64,000 nt of DNA from Nocardioides sp. J54. GTDB lineage: Bacteria > Actinomycetota > Actinomycetes > Propionibacteriales > Nocardioidaceae. The translations under genes were made by a program, and so were the position numbers. Shown here piece by piece: positions 53,888 to 63,756 of this stretch (positions are counted from its first letter, which is position 1; every line of letters begins with the position of its first letter). The DNA is taken from assembly GCF_000519005.1 (NCBI RefSeq), contig NZ_JAER01000015.1:21658-85657 (forward strand). Direction: 5' to 3'. The notes under the pieces are model-generated. The model was not told the origin of the DNA and made no database searches. It was given only the letters and a program-made list of their open reading frames with translations.

Positions 53888-55029
53888 CCGAGTCGGTGCT
53901 GCCGGGCGAGGACCCGGCAACCAGGCCCGTCGAGAACGGTGGCCGTCGCCGCGCCGCCCGCAGCAAGCGGCGCTCCGGCTGCCTGCCCATGCTGGTGGCG
54001 GTGGTCCTCTTCGGTGCCGTTCTCGCGTGGTTCGCGCGCGGCGCGATCTCCGACGTGCGCGACATGTTCTCCGGGCCCGAGGACTACGACGGTCCCGGCA
54101 CCGGCGAGGTGATGATGGTCGTCGACCCGGGCCAGTCGGTCCGCTCGATGGGCGACGAGCTCGAGGAGCTCAACGTGGTCGCCTCCGCGGACGCGTTCGT
54201 CGATGCCGCCGCTGCGAACTCGCGCTCGACCGCGATCCAGCCCGGCACCTACCTGCTGCGCGAGGAGATGAAGGCCGCCGACGTCGTCGACGTCCTGGTC
54301 GACCCCGGCAACATCGTCACCACGACCGTCACGATCCCCGAGGGCTTCACCGTCGCCCAGATCGTCGACCGGCTCGCGGCACAGACGGACTTCTCGAAGA
54401 AGCAGTTCGAGCGGGTGCTGGCCCGGCCCGAGCGCTTCGGCCTGCCGGACTACGCCAAGGGCAACCCGGAGGGCTACCTGTTCCCGGCGACCTACGCGTT
54501 CAGCCCGGCCGACAAGCCGGTCGACATGCTCGCCAAGATGGTGTCCCGCTACGAGCAGGCGCTCGGCGACAACGACATCGAGGCGGTCGGCGCCGCGCTC
54601 GGCAACGGCTACACGCCCGAGCAGGTGATGACCGTCGCCAGCCTCGTCGAGGCCGAGGGCCGCGGCGACGACATGCCGAAGATCGCCCGCGCCATCTACA
54701 ACCGCCTCGAGTTGCCGAACGGCGGCGGCACCAATGGGCTGCTGCAGATCGACGCGGCGGTGCTCTACGCCCTCGGCACGCGCGACACCTCGAAGCTCGT
54801 GGCCCCGCTGTCCGAGCTCACCGACTCGCCCTACAACACCTACCGCTACCCGGGCCTGCCGCCGGGTCCGATCGGCGCGCCCGGCGAGGCCGCGATCCAG
54901 GCCGCGCTGAACCCCGCCGAGGGTGACTGGGTCTACTGGATCACCATCGACTGCGCCGGCACGACGAAGTTCTCGGCGACGCTCGAGGAGCACAACCAGT
55001 ACGACGCCGTCAACGGCGCGGAGTGCTGA
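53884..55029 (+). CDS. mltG: Endolytic murein transglycosylase MltG
   Basis: A 381-residue membrane protein that cuts nascent glycan strands. Single membrane segment at about 32-52, LysM-like subdomain (MVVDPGQSVRSMGDELEELN), then the YceG domain with the catalytic Glu in TVASLVEAEGRGDDMPKIAR near residue 258, and the family end NTYRYPGLPPGPIGAPGEAA. aroE follows with its start just after or over the stop. Confidence 0.95.
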   Translation: MTESVLPGEDPATRPVENGGRRRAARSKRRSGCLPMLVAVVLFGAVLAWFARGAISDVRDMFSGPEDYDGPGTGEVMMVVDPGQSVRSMGDELEELNVVASADAFVDAAAANSRSTAIQPGTYLLREEMKAADVVDVLVDPGNIVTTTVTIPEGFTVAQIVDRLAAQTDFSKKQFERVLARPERFGLPDYAKGNPEGYLFPATYAFSPADKPVDMLAKMVSRYEQALGDNDIEAVGAALGNGYTPEQVMTVASLVEAEGRGDDMPKIARAIYNRLELPNGGGTNGLLQIDAAVLYALGTRDTSKLVAPLSELTDSPYNTYRYPGLPPGPIGAPGEAAIQAALNPAEGDWVYWITIDCAGTTKFSATLEEHNQYDAVNGAEC

Positions 55030-55037
55030 GGGACGTC

Positions 55038-55853
55038 GTGGAGGAGCGGCTCCGCTGCGGCGTGGTGGGCGACCCGATCGCCCACTCGCTCTCGCCCGTG
55101 CTGCACCGCGCCGGCTACGCCGCGCTCGGCCTCGACGCGTCGTACGACGCCACCCGGGTGCCGGCGGGCGGCCTGGCCGACCACGTGGCCGGCCTCGGCC
55201 CGCAGTGGCGCGGGCTGTCGGTCACCGCGCCACTGAAGCGGGAGGCGCTCGCGCTGGCGAGCACCGCCAGCGACCGGGCGCGCCTCGCCGGTGGCGCCAA
55301 CACGCTGCTCCGCACGCCCGAGGGCTGGGCCGCCGACAACACCGACCTGCCCGGCGCGGTCGCCGCGATCCGGGAGCGCTACGACGGTCCGGCGACCGTC
55401 GCGACGATCATCGGCGCCGGCGCGACCGCCGCGTCGACCGGGCTCGCGCTCGCCGAGCTCGGTGTCCGCACCGTGCGGCTGCTGGCTCGCGACCCCGATC
55501 GGGCGCAACCGACAGTCGGCGTGCTCGAGGCGGAGGCGCGCCTCGAGGTCGACGTCCTCCCGATCGACGGCGCCGCCGTGGTCGGTGAGGTCGTGGTCTC
55601 GACGGTGCCGGTCGCCGCACAGTCCGACGCCCTCGTGGCGGCCACCGCCTCGGCAGCCGTCGTCTTCGAGGTCGTCTACGACCCCTGGCTCTCGCCGATC
55701 GCCGCTGCGGCAGCAGCCCGCGGTCAGGCCGTCGTCTCGGGGCTCGACCTGCTGGTCCACCAGGCGGTCCTGCAGTTCGCGATGTTCACTGGTCACAACG
55801 GGCCACTGGAGACCATGCGGAAGGCGGGCGAAGCGGCGCTCGCGGCTCGCTAG
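55038..55853 (+). CDS. aroE: Shikimate dehydrogenase
   Basis: A 271-residue enzyme that reduces 3-dehydroshikimate with NADPH. GDPIAHSLSPVLHRAGYAAL at the N-terminus, the catalytic Lys in VTAPLKREAL near residue 63, NTDLPG near 100, Rossmann motif IIGAGATAAST near 124 and GLDLLVHQAVLQF near 240. It lacks the common NVT(x)P(x)K form, having SVTAPLK. GTG 55038 is chosen since GAGGGA is 4 nt upstream; GTG 55023 would overlap mltG by 7 nt. Confidence 0.92.
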   Translation: MEERLRCGVVGDPIAHSLSPVLHRAGYAALGLDASYDATRVPAGGLADHVAGLGPQWRGLSVTAPLKREALALASTASDRARLAGGANTLLRTPEGWAADNTDLPGAVAAIRERYDGPATVATIIGAGATAASTGLALAELGVRTVRLLARDPDRAQPTVGVLEAEARLEVDVLPIDGAAVVGEVVVSTVPVAAQSDALVAATASAAVVFEVVYDPWLSPIAAAAAARGQAVVSGLDLLVHQAVLQFAMFTGHNGPLETMRKAGEAALAAR

Positions 55854-55856
55854 GTT
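55851..55856 (+). promoter_or_regulatory. -10 element (TAGGTT), prepilin peptidase gene
   Basis: TAGGTT overlapping the aroE stop codon, 8-nt gap to ATG at 55865. Confidence 0.35.
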
Positions 55857-55864
55857 CGACACCC

Positions 55865-56593
55865 ATGGAGCTGCTCCCTGCCCTGGCGGGTCTGGTCGTC
55901 GGCCTGCTCGGCGGTCTCGCCGTGCCGCGCATCGTCGCGTGGTGCCCCGAGCCCCGGCACGACCCCTCGGAGAACCCCGACGAGTTCCCCGACCACGTCC
56001 CGTTCGCCGAGCTGGCCCGGCGGCCGCGGTTGGCGCTGCGGTCAGGCACCGCCGGCGCCCTGGTCGGCGGGATCCTGGGACTCGCGATCGGCGACGGCTG
56101 GGCGCTGCTGTGGCTGCTGGCCGTGGTCGGGCCCTGCCTGGCGCTCGCGGTCATCGACTACGTGACGTGGTACCTGCCGAAGCGGCTCGTGTGGACGTCG
56201 TACGGCGTCGTCGCGGTCCTCGAGGTGGTCGCGGCCGTGGCGCTCGACGAGCCCCTGCTGCTCGTCCTCGCGCTCGGCGGCATGGTCGCGCTCGTCCTCT
56301 ACTACGGGCTGCTGTGGTTCATCAGCCCCCGGATGATGGCCTTCGGCGACGTCCGCCTCGCCGGCCTCATCGGACTCGCGCTCGGCCCGCTGGGCGTGAT
56401 GACGCTGCTCGTGTCGGTGCTCGCCGCCGCCGTGCTGTCGGTGCTCGCCTACGTGCCGATGAAGCTGCGGGGCAACGCGATCCGGCGCGAGGGCGTGCGC
56501 GGCCCGCTCAAGGACAACCTGCCGTACGGCCCGTTCCTGCTCCTCGGGGCGCTCGTGGCCGTCGTCGTGGGACGGGTCCTGGCCGTCTCCTGA
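55865..56593 (+). CDS. Prepilin peptidase (A24 family)
   Basis: A 242-residue polytopic aspartic protease. The two catalytic Asp residues are in AVIDYVTWYLPKRL near residue 99 and FGDVRLAGLIGLALGPLG near 162. It lacks the N-terminal methylation domain's full cysteine set, having only a short lead (CPEPRHDPSENPDEF), as in many actinobacteria. It would mature type IV pilin or Tad/Flp pilins, though no pilin genes are in the window. Its place between aroE and aroC is conserved in relatives. Confidence 0.85.
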   Translation: MELLPALAGLVVGLLGGLAVPRIVAWCPEPRHDPSENPDEFPDHVPFAELARRPRLALRSGTAGALVGGILGLAIGDGWALLWLLAVVGPCLALAVIDYVTWYLPKRLVWTSYGVVAVLEVVAAVALDEPLLLVLALGGMVALVLYYGLLWFISPRMMAFGDVRLAGLIGLALGPLGVMTLLVSVLAAAVLSVLAYVPMKLRGNAIRREGVRGPLKDNLPYGPFLLLGALVAVVVGRVLAVS

Positions 56594-56614
56594 CCCCGTG
56601 GGAGACTTGCTCCC

Positions 56615-57793
56615 ATGTTGCGCTGGCTGACTGCGGGGGAGTCCCACGGCCCCTCCCTGGTCGCGATCCTCGAGGGGCTGCCCGCCCACGTCGAGGTGAC
56701 GACCGACGACATCTCCGACTCCCTCGCCCGTCGGCGTCTCGGCTACGGCCGCGGCGCGCGGATGAAGTTCGAGGCCGACGAGGTGACGATCACCGGCGGC
56801 GTGCGCCACGGCCGCACCCAGGGCGGCCCCGTCGCCATCCAGGTCGGCAACACCGAGTGGCCCAAGTGGGAGACCGTCATGGCGGCCGACCCGGTGGACG
56901 CCGCCGTGCTCGAGAAGCAGGCCCGCAACGCCCCGCTCACCCGTCCGCGCCCCGGCCACGCCGACCTCGCGGGCATGCAGAAGTACGACTTCGAGGACGC
57001 CCGGCCGATCCTCGAGCGCGCCTCCGCGCGCGAGACCGCGGCCCGCGTCGCGCTCGGCCGTGTCGCCAGCAACTTCCTCGAGCAGGCCACCGGCGCCCGC
57101 ATCGTCAGCCACGTGCTGGAGATCGGCGGCGTCCGCACCCCCTCGCGCGACCTGCCGGCGCCCGACGACGTCGCCCGCCTCGACGCCGACCCGGTGCGCT
57201 GCCTCGACCCCGACGGCTCCAAGCAGATGGTCGAGCGGATCGACCAGGCCCACAAGGACGGCGACACCCTCGGTGGCGTCGTCGAGGTCGTCGTGCACGG
57301 CCTGCCGCCGGGCCTGGGCTCGCACGTGCACTGGGACCGGCGCCTCGACGCCCGGCTCGCGGGTGCGCTCATGGGCATCCAGGCCATCAAGGGCGTCGAG
57401 GTCGGCGACGGCTTCGAGCTCGCGGCGACGCCCGGCTCGCTCGCGCACGACGAGATCGTGCCGACCGAGGAGGGCCTGCGCCGGGTCTCGGGCCGCTCCG
57501 GTGGCACCGAGGGCGGGATGACCACTGGCGAGGTGCTGCGCGTGCGCGCCGCCATGAAGCCGATCGCCACCGTCCCGCGCGCCCTGCGCACGGTCGACGT
57601 CGCGACCGGCGAGGAGGCGGTGGCCCACCACCAGCGCTCCGACGTCTGCGCCGTCCCCGCCGCCGGCATCGTCGCGGAGGCCATGGTGGCGCTGGTGATC
57701 GCCGACGCCGTCACCGAGAAGTTCGGCGGCGACTCCGTCGGCGAGACCCGCCGCAACGTGCAGGCCTACCTCGACAACCTCCGCTACCGGTGA
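56615..57793 (+). CDS. aroC: Chorismate synthase
   Basis: A 392-residue enzyme making chorismate from 5-enolpyruvylshikimate 3-phosphate with reduced FMN. Signature segments [63 protein letters not shown] and [14 protein letters not shown], with [20 protein letters not shown] near the end. It heads the aroCKBQ run; aroK overlaps its stop by 4 nt. Confidence 0.96.
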   Translation: MLRWLTAGESHGPSLVAILEGLPAHVEVTTDDISDSLARRRLGYGRGARMKFEADEVTITGGVRHGRTQGGPVAIQVGNTEWPKWETVMAADPVDAAVLEKQARNAPLTRPRPGHADLAGMQKYDFEDARPILERASARETAARVALGRVASNFLEQATGARIVSHVLEIGGVRTPSRDLPAPDDVARLDADPVRCLDPDGSKQMVERIDQAHKDGDTLGGVVEVVVHGLPPGLGSHVHWDRRLDARLAGALMGIQAIKGVEVGDGFELAATPGSLAHDEIVPTEEGLRRVSGRSGGTEGGMTTGEVLRVRAAMKPIATVPRALRTVDVATGEEAVAHHQRSDVCAVPAAGIVAEAMVALVIADAVTEKFGGDSVGETRRNVQAYLDNLRYR

Positions 57794-58311
57794 CCGCACC
57801 CCGCGCCGTCCTCGTCGGCACGATGGGTGCCGGCAAGACCACCGTCGGCCGGATGGTCGCCGGCGCCCTCGGCGTCGGCTTCGCCGACTCCGACCAGGTG
57901 GTCGAGGAGCGCGCAGGCAAGAGCGTGCAGGAGATCTTCGTCGACGACGGCGAGCAGACGTTCCGCACCCTCGAGCGCGAGGTCGTCGCGGAGCTCCTCG
58001 GTGCGCACGACGGCGTGCTCTCGCTGGGCGGGGGAGCGGTGCTCGACCCCGCCACCCGCGAGCTGCTCGCCGACCACCATGTCGTGTTCCTGCGCGTCGG
58101 GCTCGCCGAGGCGGTGAAGCGGGTCGGCCTCGGCGTCGGCCGGCCGCTGCTGCTCGGCAACGTCCGCTCCCGCGTCAAGCAGCTGCTCGACGAGCGCACG
58201 CCGATCTACGAGGGCGTCGCGCGCACCACCGTCGAGACCGACGAGCGTCCTGCCGCCGACGTCGCCGCCGACGTCGTCGCCGCCATCGCCGCCCTGGAGG
58301 AGTCCCCGTGA
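57790..58311 (+). CDS. aroK: Shikimate kinase
   Basis: A 173-residue kinase that phosphorylates shikimate with ATP. P-loop [13 protein letters not shown] near residue 8, shikimate-binding [32 protein letters not shown] near 78 and LID region [23 protein letters not shown] 57790 and its stop both overlap neighbours by 4 nt, so aroC-aroK-aroB-aroQ is one translationally coupled unit. Confidence 0.94.
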   Translation: MTAPRAVLVGTMGAGKTTVGRMVAGALGVGFADSDQVVEERAGKSVQEIFVDDGEQTFRTLEREVVAELLGAHDGVLSLGGGAVLDPATRELLADHHVVFLRVGLAEAVKRVGLGVGRPLLLGNVRSRVKQLLDERTPIYEGVARTTVETDERPAADVAADVVAAIAALEESP

Positions 58312-59405
58312 GCGAGCCGTCCGTCATCCACGTGGCCACCGCCGCGCCGTACGACGTCGTCGTCGGCCACGGCGTACTCGACCGCCTCCGCGGGCTGCTG
58401 CCCGCCGGGGTCCAGCGGGTCGCGATCGTCTGCCCGGAGTCGCTCGAGCACCTCCTCGACCCGTTCGCCGACCTGCTCGACAGCCTCGACGTCGTCGTCC
58501 TCCAGGTCCCCGACGGCGAGGAGGCCAAGGACTGGGAGGTCGCCGCGGCGTGCTGGGAGGCCCTGGGCGAGGAGGGCTTCACCCGCTCCGACGCCGTCGT
58601 CACCCTCGGCGGCGGCGCGACCACGGACGTCGGCGGCTTCGTCGCCGCCACCTGGCTGCGCGGCGTCGCCGTCGTGCACGTCCCGACCTCGCTGCTGGCG
58701 ATGGTCGACGCGGCCGTCGGCGGCAAGACCGGCATCAACACCCCCGCGGGGAAGAACCTCGTCGGCTCCTTCCACGAGCCGGCCGGCGTGCTCTGCGACC
58801 TCGCCCTGCTCGAGACGCTCCCGCGCGCCGAGCTCGTCGCCGGCCTCGGTGAGGTCGTCAAGTGCGGCTTCATCGCGGACCCGCGGATCCTCGAGCTGGT
58901 CGAGACCACCGACCCGGCCACCCTGACCGCTGACTCGCCGGTGCTGCGCGAGCTGGTCGAGCGGGCGATCGCGGTCAAGGCCGACGTCGTCGCGGGCGAC
59001 CTCAAGGAGAAGGGCGGCGTCGACGGCCACCCCGGCCGCGAGGCGCTCAACTACGGCCACACCCTCGCCCACGCGATCGAGAAGGCCACCGGCTACTCCA
59101 TCCGGCACGGCGAGGCCGTCGCCCTCGGCTGCATCTACGTCGCCGAGCTCGCCGCCCGTGCGACGGGCCTGCCCGACGGGCTGGTCGACCGCCACCGCGC
59201 GGTGTTCGGCAGGGTCGGCCTGCCGACGTCGTGGGACGGTGCCCCGTTCGACGACCTGCTCGCCACGATGCGGGTCGACAAGAAGTCGCGCGGCAACCAG
59301 CTGCGCTTCGTCGTGCTCGAGGACGTCGGCCGCCCGGTCGTGCTGGCCGGCCCGTCCGAGGACGACCTGCGCGCGGCCTGGGACGCGCTGGGGGCGACGG
59401 CATGA
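58308..59405 (+). CDS. aroB: 3-dehydroquinate synthase
   Basis: A 365-residue NAD- and metal-dependent enzyme, the second step of the shikimate pathway. [77 protein letters not shown] and the metal His residues in [23 protein letters not shown] start overlaps the aroK stop by 4 nt. Confidence 0.96.
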   Translation: MSEPSVIHVATAAPYDVVVGHGVLDRLRGLLPAGVQRVAIVCPESLEHLLDPFADLLDSLDVVVLQVPDGEEAKDWEVAAACWEALGEEGFTRSDAVVTLGGGATTDVGGFVAATWLRGVAVVHVPTSLLAMVDAAVGGKTGINTPAGKNLVGSFHEPAGVLCDLALLETLPRAELVAGLGEVVKCGFIADPRILELVETTDPATLTADSPVLRELVERAIAVKADVVAGDLKEKGGVDGHPGREALNYGHTLAHAIEKATGYSIRHGEAVALGCIYVAELAARATGLPDGLVDRHRAVFGRVGLPTSWDGAPFDDLLATMRVDKKSRGNQLRFVVLEDVGRPVVLAGPSEDDLRAAWDALGATA

Positions 59406-59839
59406 GCCGCCGCGAGGTGTGGGTCCTCAACGGCCCGAACCTCGGCCGTCTCGGCCGGCGCCAGCCGGAGATCTACGGCCACACCACCCACGCCGAGCTC
59501 GCCGAGCAGTGTGTCGCCTGGGGTGCCGAGCTCGGCCTCGACGTCGTCGTGCGGCAGACCAACCACGAGGGCGAGCTGCTCGACTGGCTCAACGAGGCCG
59601 CCGACCGCGACCTGCCGGTGGTCCTCAACGCCGCCGCCTGGACCCACTACTCGCTCGCCCTCTACGACGCCTGCGCCCAGCTGACGGCGCCGCTGGTCGA
59701 GGTTCACATCTCAGAGCCGAAGCAGCGCCCGGAGGAGTTCCGCCACACGTCGTACGTCGAGCCGCACGCCACCCGCACCATCTCCGGGCAGGGCATCGAC
59801 GGCTACCGGCAGGCCCTGGCGGTCGTCGCCGGGAGCTGA
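59402..59839 (+). CDS. aroQ: 3-dehydroquinate dehydratase, type II
   Basis: A 145-residue type II dehydroquinase. [20 protein letters not shown] at the start with the catalytic Tyr, [31 protein letters not shown] with the His, and [20 protein letters not shown]. All catalytic positions are present. ATG 59402 overlaps the aroB stop. A 16-nt GC palindrome follows at 59853. Confidence 0.95.
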   Translation: MSRREVWVLNGPNLGRLGRRQPEIYGHTTHAELAEQCVAWGAELGLDVVVRQTNHEGELLDWLNEAADRDLPVVLNAAAWTHYSLALYDACAQLTAPLVEVHISEPKQRPEEFRHTSYVEPHATRTISGQGIDGYRQALAVVAGS

Positions 59840-59852
59840 CCCCGAGGGTTGG

Positions 59853-59868
59853 CCCGCGCCGGCGCGGG
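59853..59868 (+). other. 16-nt perfect palindrome after aroQ
   Basis: CCCGCGCCGGCGCGGG, 14 nt after the aroQ stop; a probable transcript end or pause hairpin without T-run, before the gene at 59881. Confidence 0.5.
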
Positions 59869-59880
59869 CAGGCTCGCGCC

Positions 59881-61245
59881 GTGGCACTCTCGGACCGGCT
59901 GCGGCTGCCCACGCGGCGCCCGCTCGTGATCACGCTCGCGGCGGCGGCGTTCCTCGCCCTCAACGCCTTGCTCGGCGCGGTCGCCTCCCTGTGGTGGGCG
60001 AGCCTGCTGGTCGTCGCCGCAGCCCTCGCGCTGCTCGTGGTCCACGCCCTTGCCGGCCGGCGCCGCGGCCTGCGCACCGGCGCGGCGTTCGTGACGGCAG
60101 CCGCCCTGGTGGTCACCGGCGGCTACGCGGTCGACCCCGCGCCGGTCGGCGAGCAGGGGTGGACGGTGCGGGGCGCTGCCCAGGTGGTCGTCGGGCGGGA
60201 CGGGGACGTCCTGGTCCTCACCAGCGGTGCCCGCGACCTCGGGACGGGGGAGGAGCGGTGGGTCGCCGACGGCACGGTGCTCGCCGTCGTCGACGGGGTC
60301 GCGGTCGTGCAGGGCGGGGACGCCGTCCGCGGCGTCGACGTCGCGTCGGGTGACCGGCTCTGGGAGCGGGACCTCCCGGAGGTCCAGGACGGCGGGTGGG
60401 ATCCCGTCGTGACAGCCGCCGACGGCGTCGTGGTACTCCGCCGGGACCACCCTGACGACGACGGCGGGGGACTGGGCCTGCGGGCGACGACGGGGGAGAC
60501 GGTCTGGGAGGTGCCGGACGGCTGGCTCTCGGCGCGCAGCCTGTGGATCCCGAGCTACCTGCCGGTGGCCGAGGCGTTCGTCGTGCACGGCCACGAGCGG
60601 TTCGACGACCCCGGGGCGCGGGTGCTGGCGGCCGGGACCGGTGAGGTCGTGCGCGCGGACCTCGACCTGTCCCGCCCCTTCGTCGTGCGCGGCTCCTCGC
60701 TGGTGGTCAACGACAACCGCACCGGTCCGCCGCGGGGAGTCCTGCTGGACGGCAGCGGGCGGACCTGGACCTGGACCGCGCGCCTGGCGTTCGTCGAGGG
60801 CCTCGAGCGAGGCTGGGACGCCGTGGACGCCGACGGAGCGGCCGAGGTCGTCGACCTCGCGACCGGCGGCACCGAGCGGGTCCCCTACCCGGACGGCTGG
60901 ACGTACGACGAGGCGCTGGAGGGACCGGTGCTGGCCCTGCGCGACGGACCGCGGCTCGCGGCGTGGAACCCCCGCTCCGGGGCCATGGTGGTCGTGGCTC
61001 CCGAGGACGACGAGGAGCTCGACGTCGGCGACGACGTCCGGGTCGAGGGCGACGACGAGCGGCTGCTCGTGGCGCACGTCCGGCAGGACCGGATCGGACG
61101 GGACTACACCCATGTCGTGGTCGACGACGGCGCGCGTCGTACCTCCTTCGACTGGAGCCACGAGGGCTGGGCCGGGCTGCAGGTGGTCGCCGGTGTCGCG
61201 GTGCTCGTCGACCGCAGCGGCCTGCGCGTGGTGCCGCTGGGTTAG
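59881..61245 (+). CDS. Membrane-anchored beta-propeller (PQQ-like) protein
   Basis: A 454-residue protein with three N-terminal membrane segments ([51 protein letters not shown]) and then about 370 extracellular residues made of PQQ-like blades, each with W-x-x-D/G and G-x-V patterns ([31 protein letters not shown]). No catalytic site is seen. Such proteins bind ligands or partners outside the membrane; here its role is unknown. GTG 59881 has no strong ribosome site. Confidence 0.75.
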   Translation: MALSDRLRLPTRRPLVITLAAAAFLALNALLGAVASLWWASLLVVAAALALLVVHALAGRRRGLRTGAAFVTAAALVVTGGYAVDPAPVGEQGWTVRGAAQVVVGRDGDVLVLTSGARDLGTGEERWVADGTVLAVVDGVAVVQGGDAVRGVDVASGDRLWERDLPEVQDGGWDPVVTAADGVVVLRRDHPDDDGGGLGLRATTGETVWEVPDGWLSARSLWIPSYLPVAEAFVVHGHERFDDPGARVLAAGTGEVVRADLDLSRPFVVRGSSLVVNDNRTGPPRGVLLDGSGRTWTWTARLAFVEGLERGWDAVDADGAAEVVDLATGGTERVPYPDGWTYDEALEGPVLALRDGPRLAAWNPRSGAMVVVAPEDDEELDVGDDVRVEGDDERLLVAHVRQDRIGRDYTHVVVDDGARRTSFDWSHEGWAGLQVVAGVAVLVDRSGLRVVPLG

Positions 61246-61339
61246 GAGCCGCGCGGCCTCGGCCGATAACATGGCTCGCTGGCGTCGCCACGGCGCCCGC
61301 TCCGTTGACACTGACATACGAGAAGGCAGACCTGCGCGC

Positions 61340-61906
61340 ATGGCAACGACGAACGACCTGAAGAACGGCATGGTGCTCAACCTGGAGGGTCAGCTCTGGC
61401 AGGTGGTCGAGTTCCAGCACGTCAAGCCCGGCAAGGGCCCGGCGTTCGTCCGCACCAAGCTCAAGCACGTCGAGTCGGGCAAGAACGTCGACAAGACCTT
61501 CAACGCCGGCACCAAGGTCGAGACCGCGACGGTCGACCGCCGCTCGTTCCAGTACCTCTACAACGACGGCACCAACTTCGTCTTCATGGACACCCAGGAC
61601 TACGACCAGGTCGAGGTCGACCCGGACATCGTCGGCTCCGCCGCGGGCTTCCTGCTGGAGAACCAGGAGGTGATCCTCGCGACCAACGAGGGCCGCGTCC
61701 TGTTCATCGAGATGCCCGCCTCGGTCGAGCTCGTCGTGTCCTACACCGAGCCCGGCGTCGTCGGCGACTCCGCCACCGGCCGCACCAAGCCGGCCACCCT
61801 CGAGACCGGCGCCGAGATCCAGGTCCCGCTGTTCATCGAGCAGGGCGAGAAGATCAAGGTCGACACCCGCGACGGTGGCTCCTACCTCTCCCGCGTGAAG
61901 GGCTGA
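61340..61906 (+). CDS. efp: Elongation factor P
   Basis: A 188-residue translation factor that rescues ribosomes stalled at polyproline. Domain I with [20 protein letters not shown] (the lysine in the PGKGPAF loop at the peptidyl-transferase end), domain [22 protein letters not shown] and domain [23 protein letters not shown] with the final [16 protein letters not shown] 61340 is the family start. AGAAGG at 61321-61326 is rather far (13 nt). Confidence 0.96.
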   Translation: MATTNDLKNGMVLNLEGQLWQVVEFQHVKPGKGPAFVRTKLKHVESGKNVDKTFNAGTKVETATVDRRSFQYLYNDGTNFVFMDTQDYDQVEVDPDIVGSAAGFLLENQEVILATNEGRVLFIEMPASVELVVSYTEPGVVGDSATGRTKPATLETGAEIQVPLFIEQGEKIKVDTRDGGSYLSRVKG

Positions 61907-61917
61907 GTGCGTCCCTG

Positions 61918-62325
61918 ATGGGAGCCAGGTCCAAGGCCCGCAAGCGGGCGCTCGACGTCCTCTACGCCGCCGACATGCGCGGCGAGACGGGCGTCGAGGC
62001 GCTCGAGCGCGTCATCCGCGAGGGTGAGGGGCCGAGCAACCCCTACACCCGCACCATCGTGGAGGGCGTGACCGAGCGGCGCGAGCGGATCGACGAGGTC
62101 CTCACCGAGTTCTCCACCGGCTGGTCCCTCGCCCGGATGCCCGCCGTCGACCGCAACGTCCTGCGCATCGGCGTCTGGGAGCTGCTCTGGGTCGACGACG
62201 TGCCCGACACGGTGGCGGTGACCGAGGCGATGGCCCTGGTCCAGGAGCTGTCGACCGACGAGTCGCCCGCCTTCGTCAACGGCGTCCTCGGCGCGATCCA
62301 GCGGAGCAAGTCGACGCTCGTCTGA
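61918..62325 (+). CDS. nusB: Transcription antitermination factor NusB
   Basis: A 135-residue all-helical protein that joins the rRNA antitermination complex with NusE. It has ARSKARKRALDVLYAADMRG at the start and the NusB core LARMPAVDRNVLRIGVWELL, NGVLGAIQRSKSTLV near the end. It follows efp by 11 nt, a conserved actinobacterial pair. Confidence 0.95.
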   Translation: MGARSKARKRALDVLYAADMRGETGVEALERVIREGEGPSNPYTRTIVEGVTERRERIDEVLTEFSTGWSLARMPAVDRNVLRIGVWELLWVDDVPDTVAVTEAMALVQELSTDESPAFVNGVLGAIQRSKSTLV

Positions 62326-62364
62326 CCCTTCCGGGGGCGGCACCGCGTGTGCCAGTGTGGCGAC

Positions 62365-63756
62365 ATGTCGCAGCCTGCCGCGCCGGACGAGGTGGACGTC
62401 GTCGTCATCGGCCTGGGACCCGGCGGCGAGCACGTCGCCGCCTCCCTGGCCCGGGCCGGGATGTCGGTGGTCGGGGTCGACCGCCGCCTCGTCGGCGGTG
62501 AGTGTCCCTACTTCGGCTGCATCCCGTCGAAGATGATGATCCGCGCGGCCGACGCCCTCGCCGAGGCCCGCCGCGTGCCCGCCCTCGGCGGCCACGGAGA
62601 AGTCGTCCCTGACTGGACCACGGTCGCCGACCGGGTCCGCGACGAGGCGACCGACGACTGGGACGACCGGGTCGCCGTCGAGCGGCTCGAGGGTGCGGGC
62701 GCCCGCTTCCTCCGCGGCGAGGGGCGGCTGGCCGGCCCCGGCCGGGTCGTGGTCACCACCGACGACGGCGACGTCGGGCTGTCAGTACGACGCGGGGTCG
62801 TCCTCAACACCGGCACCGAGCCGGCGGTCCCGCCGATCGACGGGCTCGCCGACACGCCGTACTGGACGAACCGGGACGCCGTGCGCGTCCGCGAGCTGCC
62901 GAGCAGCCTCGTCGTCCTCGGCGGGGGAGCGATCGGCTGCGAGCTCGCCCAGGCGTTCTCCCGCTTCGGCGTCGAGGTCACCGTCGTCGAGGCCTCCGAG
63001 AGGATCCTCGGACCCGAGGAGCCCGAGGCCAGCGCCGTCGTCGCGGCAGCCCTCGAGGCCGAGGGCATCGGCGTCCGGGCGGGGGTCGGCGTCACCTCGG
63101 TGTCCCACGACGGCGCCTTCGCGATCGGGCTGGCCGACGGCTCCAGCATCGCCGCGCAGGCGCTGCTCGTCGCGGCCGGGCGCCGCAACAACCTCGACGT
63201 CGGACTCGACACGGTCGGGGGAGACCCCTCGGCGCGCGTCCTGGAGACGGACGAGCGGATGCGGGTGGTCGGCGTCGACGGCGTGTGGGCCGTCGGTGAC
63301 ATCACCGGCAAGGGCGCCTTCACCCACATGTCGATGTACCAGGCCAACGTCGCCATCCGTGACCTCACCGGCGAGGACGGCCCGTGGGCCGACTACCGCG
63401 CCGTGTCCCGGGCGACCTTCACCGACCCCGAGGTCGGCGCGGTCGGGATGACCGAGAAGCAGGCCCGCGACGCCGGGCTCCGCGTCGGTACCGGGACCGC
63501 CAAGCTCGCCGAGTCCAGCCGCGGCTGGCTGCACAAGGTCGGCAACGACGGGATCATCAAGCTCGTCGCCGACCTCGACCGCGACGTGCTCGTCGGCGCC
63601 ACCGCCGTCGGCCCCTCCGGCGGCGAGGTCGTCGGCATGCTCGTCACCGCCGTCCACGCCGAGGTCCCGCTGGCAACCCTGCGCGGCATGCACTTCGCCT
63701 ACCCCACCTTCCACCGGGCCATCGAGACCGCGCTGGGCGACATCTCGGAGGCGTAG
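62365..63756 (+). CDS. FAD-dependent pyridine nucleotide-disulfide oxidoreductase family protein
   Basis: A 463-residue flavoprotein of the dihydrolipoyl dehydrogenase/mercuric reductase superfamily. FAD-binding VVVIGLGPGGEHVAASLARA at residue 14, redox disulfide CPYFGC with IPSK near 48, NAD motif SSLVVLGGGAIGCELAQAF near 187, the FAD-binding VGDITGKGAFTHM near 312, and C-terminal dimer domain. The usual His-Pro-Thr catalytic dyad is YPTFHRAIETAL here, so the general acid His is replaced by Tyr. The substrate is unknown. ATG 62365 is preferred to GTG 62347. Confidence 0.88.
   Translation: MSQPAAPDEVDVVVIGLGPGGEHVAASLARAGMSVVGVDRRLVGGECPYFGCIPSKMMIRAADALAEARRVPALGGHGEVVPDWTTVADRVRDEATDDWDDRVAVERLEGAGARFLRGEGRLAGPGRVVVTTDDGDVGLSVRRGVVLNTGTEPAVPPIDGLADTPYWTNRDAVRVRELPSSLVVLGGGAIGCELAQAFSRFGVEVTVVEASERILGPEEPEASAVVAAALEAEGIGVRAGVGVTSVSHDGAFAIGLADGSSIAAQALLVAAGRRNNLDVGLDTVGGDPSARVLETDERMRVVGVDGVWAVGDITGKGAFTHMSMYQANVAIRDLTGEDGPWADYRAVSRATFTDPEVGAVGMTEKQARDAGLRVGTGTAKLAESSRGWLHKVGNDGIIKLVADLDRDVLVGATAVGPSGGEVVGMLVTAVHAEVPLATLRGMHFAYPTFHRAIETALGDISEA

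Noticed and set aside
50497..54993. Very long antisense open frame (about 1500 codons) opposite alaS, ruvX and mltG
   Set aside because: In this high-G+C DNA, stop codons are rare opposite real genes; the frame has Arg/Gly/Leu/Val-rich composition without domains and the plus strand holds clear genes.
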